DNA of 10,864 nucleotides, taken from Zoogloea sp. Its GTDB lineage: Bacteria > Pseudomonadota > Gammaproteobacteria > Burkholderiales > Rhodocyclaceae. Positions 6,938 to 10,864 of the stretch are shown piece after piece (positions within the stretch are counted from its first letter, which is position 1; the number at the start of each line of letters is the position of its first letter). Both the position numbers and the translations under genes were made by a program. The stretch is from the NCBI GenBank assembly GCA_016790385.1, contig JAEUNV010000507.1, positions 1-10,864 on the forward strand, in the 5' to 3' direction. The notes beneath the pieces are model-generated. The model saw nothing but the letters and a program-made list of their open reading frames with translations, was not told the DNA's origin and made no database searches.

Positions 6938-7906
6938 TCAGGCAGACCTCGCGCTGCTATGTTCCACCACCTGGTTTCGCCCCTTTTGCTTGGCGGCATA
7001 ACATGCGGCGTCGGCAGCCCCGAGCAGGGCGCTCGCGCCACTTACCGCATCGCTGACATGAGTCAGGCCAAAGCTGCCGCTGACCGCAAAGGCCACCCCA
7101 TCCCATTCAAACCGCAGGGTGGCGATCGCCTCGCACAAACCCTCGGCAATTCGCCTGGCGTCATCGCCGGAGCAGCCGCGCAGGATGAGCACGAACTCAT
7201 CGCCCCCCAGACGGCAGACCATATCCTGCGCCCGTGTGCGCATCTGGATCAAGCCGGCAACCTGGCACAGCAGGGCATCTCCGGCGGCATGGCCGGCCAC
7301 ATCGTTGATGAGCTTGAAATGATCCAGGTCGATGAAGCACAGGGCTATCTGATCGAAACCGCACCGGGGCACGGCGAGAACCTCGTCCAGAGCCCGCACG
7401 AAGGCACGCCGGTTGTAAAGCCCGGTCAAGGGATCATGCAGGGCCTCAAAGGCAAGGTGGCAGGTGCTCTCCTCGATCTTTGCCTGCATCATGCGGTGCG
7501 CATCACCCATCGCCCCGGCGAGTTCGTTGATGCCGCCCTGCAGGACCTGGAGTTCGCGGCAGCCTGCATCGACGGGCACCCTGGCCTCCGTGTCTCCCGC
7601 AGCCAGACGCTGAACCGTCCGGGCCAATCCTTCAAGAGGCGCTTCCAGCGAACGGGTCAGGCTCAGCGCCCGCCAGATGCCGAAGGCAAATCCAGCCAGC
7701 ATCAGCACGAGGAGCACGGACATCTGACCTTCCGGGGCCACGAAACCGATTAGCCCCGTCACCATCACGAAAGGCAATGGCAGCATCACCATCGTCAGGA
7801 GATGCTGCTTCAGCGACAGGCTGTGCTGCCTCCTGGAAAAGTAACCATGGGGGTCTTCAGCGTGTTTGTCGCCACCAACAAACTCGAACGGCTCCGTCAC
7901 CGGCAT
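6938..7906 (-). CDS. Membrane-anchored diguanylate cyclase (GGDEF)
   Basis: The 322-residue product has an N-terminal cytoplasmic tail and two membrane helices (about 36-56 and 62-80) joined by only a few periplasmic residues. A HAMP-like linker (about 81-145) follows, then a GGDEF domain (about 150-317). The active-site GGDEF is exact at 234-238, and DPLTGLYNRRAF (158-169) is present. An inhibitory I-site RxxD (R225-D228) lies five residues before GGDEF, so both catalysis and product inhibition look preserved. It should make cyclic-di-GMP from two GTP. With almost no periplasmic loop, a ligand would have to be sensed in the membrane or cytoplasm, or the protein may respond to a partner such as the kinase encoded 41 bases downstream. 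The ATG at 7906 has only a weak Shine-Dalgarno close by, so the exact start is less certain. Confidence 0.93.
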   Translation of the reverse strand: MPVTEPFEFVGGDKHAEDPHGYFSRRQHSLSLKQHLLTMVMLPLPFVMVTGLIGFVAPEGQMSVLLVLMLAGFAFGIWRALSLTRSLEAPLEGLARTVQRLAAGDTEARVPVDAGCRELQVLQGGINELAGAMGDAHRMMQAKIEESTCHLAFEALHDPLTGLYNRRAFVRALDEVLAVPRCGFDQIALCFIDLDHFKLINDVAGHAAGDALLCQVAGLIQMRTRAQDMVCRLGGDEFVLILRGCSGDDARRIAEGLCEAIATLRFEWDGVAFAVSGSFGLTHVSDAVSGASALLGAADAACYAAKQKGRNQVVEHSSARSA

Positions 7907-7969
7907 AGTCTTCAGCCGCCTCCCGCGGCCACCTCCCTGAATGCTGATTCCGAGAAGTCGACCGGTAAT

Positions 7970-8371
7970 TCATCTTGCAACGAGGCCACGCACATCGAGA
8001 AATTTGAGGTTGGCCACCGGCCAAGCCGAAATCAGCTCATCCAGTTCGGCCTTTGCCAGCTTGGCTGCTTCCTCGGCACCCAAGGTCCCAACTTTGAAAA
8101 CCTCGGTCTGGGTTCGCGTGACGATATCGCAGAGGTCGCGCAAATAGACGCTGGTGCGTTCAAGCTGCGCTGCCTGTAGCCCAATCTGTGCTGTGACATC
8201 CAGGCTCCCTGCCGGCGCTGCGACGCATTCGGCCACAGACCGCGCAAACCCGGTATTAAGAGAAAAAACAGCCTCGCTGGCCGTAAGGGTGAGGTCGTAC
8301 ATCGACTTCAAGGTATTCCCGTTGATGGAAGCAACCTCAGCATATTTCTGCATGGTGGTCATTGAGTTCAT
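7970..8371 (-). CDS. Phasin-like protein
   Basis: The 133-residue product is almost wholly helical in appearance. It has an Ala/Leu/Glu-rich pattern typical of phasins, the amphipathic coat proteins of polyhydroxyalkanoate granules: an N-terminal KYAEVASINGNTLKSM segment, then alternating hydrophobic and polar helices through LQAAQLERTSVYLRDL and EEAAKLAKAELDELI. No signal peptide or membrane helix is visible. The assignment rests on overall pattern, not on a diagnostic motif, and a different small helical protein is possible. The ATG at 8371 is preferred; an upstream TTG at 8410 would start inside a terminator-like hairpin. The Shine-Dalgarno is weak (GAGA). Base composition here is visibly more A/T-rich than in the nos genes (the line 8341-8400 is 47% GC). 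Confidence 0.65.
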   Translation of the reverse strand: MNSMTTMQKYAEVASINGNTLKSMYDLTLTASEAVFSLNTGFARSVAECVAAPAGSLDVTAQIGLQAAQLERTSVYLRDLCDIVTRTQTEVFKVGTLGAEEAAKLAKAELDELISAWPVANLKFLDVRGLVAR

Positions 8372-8398
8372 GGTATCGGTCTCGGGCTTCAGGATGAG

Positions 8399-8417
8399 AA
8401 AAAGGCACAACCGTGCC
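8399..8417 (-). terminator. Short rho-independent terminator or attenuator between two - strand genes
   Basis: Read on the - strand, GGCAC-GGTT-GTGCC (8417 down to 8404) forms a perfect five-pair hairpin, followed at once by five T residues (8403-8399). It sits immediately after the stop codon of the 85-residue gene and 27 bases before the phasin-like start. The stem is short, so it may terminate only partly and set the relative expression of the genes on either side. Confidence 0.65.
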
Positions 8418-8418
8418 C

Positions 8419-8676
8419 TCAGGAAACGGCATTCAGATCAAGCAGACCCAGTGCAAGGGCGCTGATCTGGATAAAGCGGGCCTCATGCAGGCTGCGATAG
8501 GGTCCGAAAGTGCTTGTTGCGTGCGGATCGGCGTTGGCGCGAGCGGCATGGCGCATTCGCTTCGGCACGACAACGTAATAGCCGGATTCGTCCTGTCCGG
8601 CCCCCTTATCAAGTACCAAGGGGGCTTCCCGCCCCATTTCAAGACACCTGAAATACGAGTTGTGAGCGGTGTGCAT
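8419..8676 (-). CDS. Small protein of unknown function (85 residues)
   Basis: The ATG at 8676 is preceded by a strong GGAGGA Shine-Dalgarno at about seven bases, which decides this start over an in-frame one at 8715. The product contains a His/Tyr-rich N-terminus and a central ESGYYVVVPKRMRHAARAN stretch. The C-terminal half, FGPYRSLHEARFIQISALALGLLDL, reads like a folded helix segment. No signal peptide, membrane helix or metal motif stands out. I do not recognise the family. A competing ORF on the + strand (8413-8709) and a longer - strand frame (8433-9017) lack comparable start signals. It is the first gene of the - strand block and is followed directly by a terminator-like hairpin, so it may be transcribed as its own short message. 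Confidence 0.65.
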   Translation of the reverse strand: MHTAHNSYFRCLEMGREAPLVLDKGAGQDESGYYVVVPKRMRHAARANADPHATSTFGPYRSLHEARFIQISALALGLLDLNAVS

Positions 8677-8858
8677 CGTTGTCTCCTCCACCCGATCAAC
8701 CATCGCTGACTGCATTGCGCGGGACTGGTCGCGTATGCAGTGGATGCCCTGCGTGCTTGCCCACCTTCTGTGAGGCTATCGATCAAGCACCAAGAGCCAC
8801 TCGTTGACTGAATAATTGCACCCACACCGCTTAAAGTCTGTCGGCAGCAACCGCAGAT

Positions 8859-8904
8859 TGCGTCGGAAATTCGCGGCGCCCGCGTAGGAAAATTCCGACA
8901 CGCA
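8859..8904. repeat. Imperfect inverted repeat upstream of nosD
   Basis: GTCGGAA (8862-8868) pairs with TTCCGAC (8893-8899). Inside it, CGCGG (8872-8876) pairs with CCGCG (8880-8884) around a three-base loop. With a two-base bulge the outer stem extends through TGCG (8859-8862) and CGCA (8901-8904). No T-tract follows on either strand, so it is not a standard terminator. It could be a protein-binding dyad or an RNA hairpin in a leader. Confidence 0.6.
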
Positions 8905-8946
8905 TAGCCGGGTCGCCGTCGGCTGAGCACGCCGCACTCCCCCGGC

Positions 8947-8960
8947 TTCACATAAATCAA
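8947..8960 (+). promoter_or_regulatory. FNR/Dnr-like site upstream of nosD
   Basis: TTCACATAAATCAA matches 8 of 10 defined positions of TTGAT-N4-ATCAA, with a perfect right half-site. Centred at 8953.5, a class II arrangement would start transcription near 8995, about 22 bases before the nosD ATG. The corresponding -10 region (CACACT, 8983-8988) is poor, as is common for activator-dependent promoters. It would allow nosD to be induced under oxygen limitation or by NO independently of nosR. Confidence 0.55.
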
Positions 8961-9016
8961 GGCTGGATGCGACGTTTCGCCGCACACTGCCATCGTCCTG
9001 ATTCTCCACACGCGCA

Positions 9017-10315
9017 ATGCCCCTGGCCGCCTCCCCTCTTCGCCCAGCCCGCCGCGGCCCTGCCGCCGGGTGTGTGGCCATGCTGCTGGTCAGCCTGGCC
9101 GGGAGCGCGATCGGGGCCGACTGGCAGGTTCAGCCCGGCGAATCGATCCAGGCAGCGCTAACCCGGGCCGCCCCGGGCGATACCGTCCGCGTTGCCCGGG
9201 GTCACTACGCCGAAAACCTGCGCATCGACAAGCCCCTCAGCCTTATCGGCCAGGGCCGCCCCACCGTCGACGGGCGCGGCAAGGGCGACACCATCCGGAT
9301 AGCCGCCGAAGACGTGAGCGTCGAAGGTTTCATCGTTGCCGACTCGGGCGCCGACCTGGGCGAACAGAACGCCGGCATCTACATCCAGCCGGGCAGCCAC
9401 CGGGCGCGGGTGAGCCGTTGCGACTTCAGCTACACCCTCTTCGGCCTGTGGATCGAGAAGGCGAAGGACGTGGTGATCGAGGACAACCTGATCACCGGCA
9501 AGCGGGATCGGGATTCATCCCAACGGGGCAACGGCATCCAGCTTTACAACACCACCGGCGCCCGCATCCTGCGCAACAACATCAGTTTTGTGCGCGATGC
9601 CATCTATGTGGACGTCTCCCACAACGCCATCTTCCGCGGCAACCGCATGCACCACAGCCGCTACGGCACCCACTACATGAACTCCTACCACAACCTGTGG
9701 GAGGACAACGACACCTACTACAACCGCGGCGGGCTGGCCCTGATGGAAGTGCGCGACCAGGTAGTGCGCAACAACCGGGCCTGGGGCAACTCCGACCACG
9801 GCATCATGCTGCGCACCATCCAGGACGCCGTGGTGGAGAACAACATCGTTGCCGGCAACGCCCGGGGCTTCTTCATCTACGACGCCGAATACAACACCCT
9901 GCGGGGCAATCTGGTGGTGGACAACCAGGTAGGCGTGCACCTGTGGGCCGGCTCGGTGCGCAACGTGGTCGAGAAGAACGACTTCATCGCCAACCGCGAG
10001 CAGGTGAAGTACGTAGCCTCGAAAGACGAAAAATGGGGCGCCGAGAGCGGCAACCACTGGAGCAACTACGTGGGCTGGGACCGCAACGGCGACGGCCACG
10101 GCGATGTGACCTACGAGGCCAACGACATGGTGGACCGCCTCTCCTGGCGCCACCCCATGGTCAAACTGCTGATGGCCAGCCCGGCCATCCAGACCCTGCG
10201 CCTCATCGCTCAGCAGTTTCCCCTGCTGCGCGCGCCCAGCATCGTGGACCCCAAGCCGCGCATGCGCCCCCAACATTCCGACTGGAGAAACTGGCTTGGC
10301 AAGCACTATCGTTGA
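9017..10315 (+). CDS. nosD: NosD, periplasmic copper-site maturation protein
   Basis: The 432-residue product has an export signal (Arg-rich start, hydrophobic run about 19-32, likely cleavage after AIGA before Asp35). It then has a carbohydrate-binding/sugar-hydrolase (CASH)-type right-handed beta-helix built of short repeats such as NxIxGNxxGxxI/V. Recognisable stretches include QPGESIQAAL, GNGIQLYNTTGARILRNNI and YGTHYMNSYHNLWEDN. The end of the helix has NHWSNYVGWDRNGDGHGD, the family's characteristic closing segment. NosD works with the NosF-NosY ABC transporter in supplying or assembling the CuZ copper-sulfide centre of NosZ. No strong Shine-Dalgarno precedes the ATG at 9017, so the start is tentative; an internal ATG at 9080 is an alternative. 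The end overlaps nosF by 20 bases. Confidence 0.96.
   Translation: MPLAASPLRPARRGPAAGCVAMLLVSLAGSAIGADWQVQPGESIQAALTRAAPGDTVRVARGHYAENLRIDKPLSLIGQGRPTVDGRGKGDTIRIAAEDVSVEGFIVADSGADLGEQNAGIYIQPGSHRARVSRCDFSYTLFGLWIEKAKDVVIEDNLITGKRDRDSSQRGNGIQLYNTTGARILRNNISFVRDAIYVDVSHNAIFRGNRMHHSRYGTHYMNSYHNLWEDNDTYYNRGGLALMEVRDQVVRNNRAWGNSDHGIMLRTIQDAVVENNIVAGNARGFFIYDAEYNTLRGNLVVDNQVGVHLWAGSVRNVVEKNDFIANREQVKYVASKDEKWGAESGNHWSNYVGWDRNGDGHGDVTYEANDMVDRLSWRHPMVKLLMASPAIQTLRLIAQQFPLLRAPSIVDPKPRMRPQHSDWRNWLGKHYR
10284..10298 (+). promoter_or_regulatory. Shine-Dalgarno and TTG start of nosF inside nosD
   Basis: GGAG at 10284-10287 sits eight bases before TTG at 10296-10298. The TTG gives the usual NosF N-terminus just ahead of the first strand (IVEARGVTKDFG). 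No ATG is available in frame before it that keeps this region, and the next option, GTG at 10326, would cut into the first strand. The arrangement implies nosD-nosF translational coupling. Confidence 0.65.
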
Positions 10316-10864
10316 AGCCCGCGGGGTGACCAAGGATTTCGGCACCATCCAGGCCGTCAAAGGTGTCGACCTGTCCATCGCTCCGGGCGAACTCTTCGGC
10401 CTGATCGGCCACAACGGCGCCGGCAAGAGCACCCTGTTCAAGATGATGCTCGGCCTGATTCCCCTCACCTCCGGCCACATCCACCTGGACGGCGAGCCCA
10501 TCACCGGCCCGCGCTTTCGCGAAACCCGGCGCAAGATCGGCTACCTGCCGGAAAACGTTGTCCTCTACGACAACCTCACCGGGCTCGAGACCCTGTATTT
10601 CTTTGCCGACCTCAAGGCCGTGCCGCGCCGCGAATGCGCCGCCCTGCTCGACAAGGTGGGGCTCACGGCCGCCGCCGGGCGGCGCGTGCGCGAGTACTCG
10701 AAGGGCATGCGCCAGCGCCTCGGCTTTGCCCAGGCCCTGCTCGGCACGCCGCGCCTGCTGTTTCTCGACGAGCCCACCACCGGCCTCGACCCCGGCGCCA
10801 TCCGCGACTTCTACCGAATCCTGCGCGAGCTCAAGGGCGAAGGCGTGACCATGGTCCTCACCTC
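10296..10864 (+). CDS. nosF: NosF, ABC transporter ATPase for copper-site assembly (partial)
   Basis: About 189 residues are present and the gene runs off the right edge. It is an ABC ATP-binding protein: Walker A GHNGAGKST at 38-46, signature YSKGMRQRL near 134-142, Walker B LLFLDEP at 154-160 and the D-loop TGLDP after it. The window ends just before the expected H-loop His. The Q-loop position reads LPENV (E86) instead of a Gln; I recall LPEN as usual in NosF, so I treat it as a family trait and not a defect. NosF is the cytoplasmic ATPase that pairs with the membrane protein NosY and periplasmic NosD in maturing NosZ. nosY, and probably nosL, would be expected just beyond the window. Confidence 0.95.
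   Translation, partial: MASTIVEARGVTKDFGTIQAVKGVDLSIAPGELFGLIGHNGAGKSTLFKMMLGLIPLTSGHIHLDGEPITGPRFRETRRKIGYLPENVVLYDNLTGLETLYFFADLKAVPRRECAALLDKVGLTAAAGRRVREYSKGMRQRLGFAQALLGTPRLLFLDEPTTGLDPGAIRDFYRILRELKGEGVTMVLT

Larger units (their letters stand above)
8677..9016. other. Divergent intergenic region between the - strand block and nosD
   Basis: This 340-base stretch holds no gene I can support. It must carry the promoter for the - strand 85-residue gene and one for nosD on the + strand. I see an imperfect inverted repeat at 8859-8904 and an FNR/Dnr-like site at 8947-8960, described separately. Two isolated ATCAA half-sites (8695-8699 and 8782-8786) lack partners. I found no convincing sigma-70 or sigma-54 promoter for the - strand gene. 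Confidence 0.6.

Noticed and set aside
8791..8817. Sigma-54-like TGGC...TTG on the - strand and TTGACT + strand -35-like box
   Set aside because: The GG to GC spacing required for sigma-54 fails, and no -10 box lies at an acceptable distance from TTGACT.
8433..9017. 194-codon - strand frame over the nosD upstream region
   Set aside because: It overlaps the better supported 85-residue ORF and both regulatory elements; no ribosome binding site and no familiar pattern.
9515..10534. Antisense open frame (339 codons) opposite nosD/nosF
   Set aside because: It is Val/His/Ala-rich repeat-like sequence created by the complement of the NosD beta-helix repeats; no start signal or domain.
1..10864. 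CRISPR array, tRNA, rRNA, insertion sequence or integrase
   Set aside because: No regularly spaced repeats, tRNA-like cloverleaf, transposase-like product or terminal repeats were seen on reading both strands.

Overview
The window is a GC-rich stretch of a Gram-negative denitrifier. It most resembles a betaproteobacterium of the Rhodocyclales type (Azospira/Thauera/Azoarcus/Dechloromonas-like). That placement is inferred from the NosZ/NosR/NosD/NosF sequences, the phasin-like gene and base composition, not from any search.

The two ends belong to one nitrous oxide respiration (nos) locus on the + strand. Bases 1-82 are the extreme 3' end of nosZ (nitrous oxide reductase, CuA motif), followed by a strong rho-independent terminator. 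An FNR/Dnr-like site precedes nosR (293-2485), which encodes a membrane flavo-iron-sulfur protein. nosR is coupled by an ATGA overlap to a 140-residue three-helix membrane protein that I do not recognise (2482-2904). At the right end come nosD (9017-10315) and the start of nosF (10296 onward, running off the window). These encode the periplasmic beta-helix protein and ABC ATPase that help mature the NosZ copper centre.

Between them, about 6.1 kb interrupts the nos gene order, and every supported gene in it lies on the - strand. In the direction of transcription these are: an 85-residue protein of unknown function; a small terminator-like hairpin; a phasin-like protein; a membrane diguanylate cyclase with intact GGDEF and I-site motifs; a soluble sensor kinase with four PAS domains; its NarL/FixJ-type response regulator, overlapping the kinase gene by 26 bases; an orphan HicA-like protein; and a lipoprotein joining LprI-like and MliC-like lysozyme-inhibitor domains. 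The last gene converges with the nosR-linked membrane gene, with only 13 bases between them.

The nos genes together should deliver electrons to NosZ and build its copper site. The kinase, regulator and cyclase look like one signalling module combining phosphotransfer and cyclic-di-GMP output. Whether it senses anything linked to denitrification is open. The nosD gene has its own FNR/Dnr-like site upstream, which would let it be induced with nosR despite the interruption.
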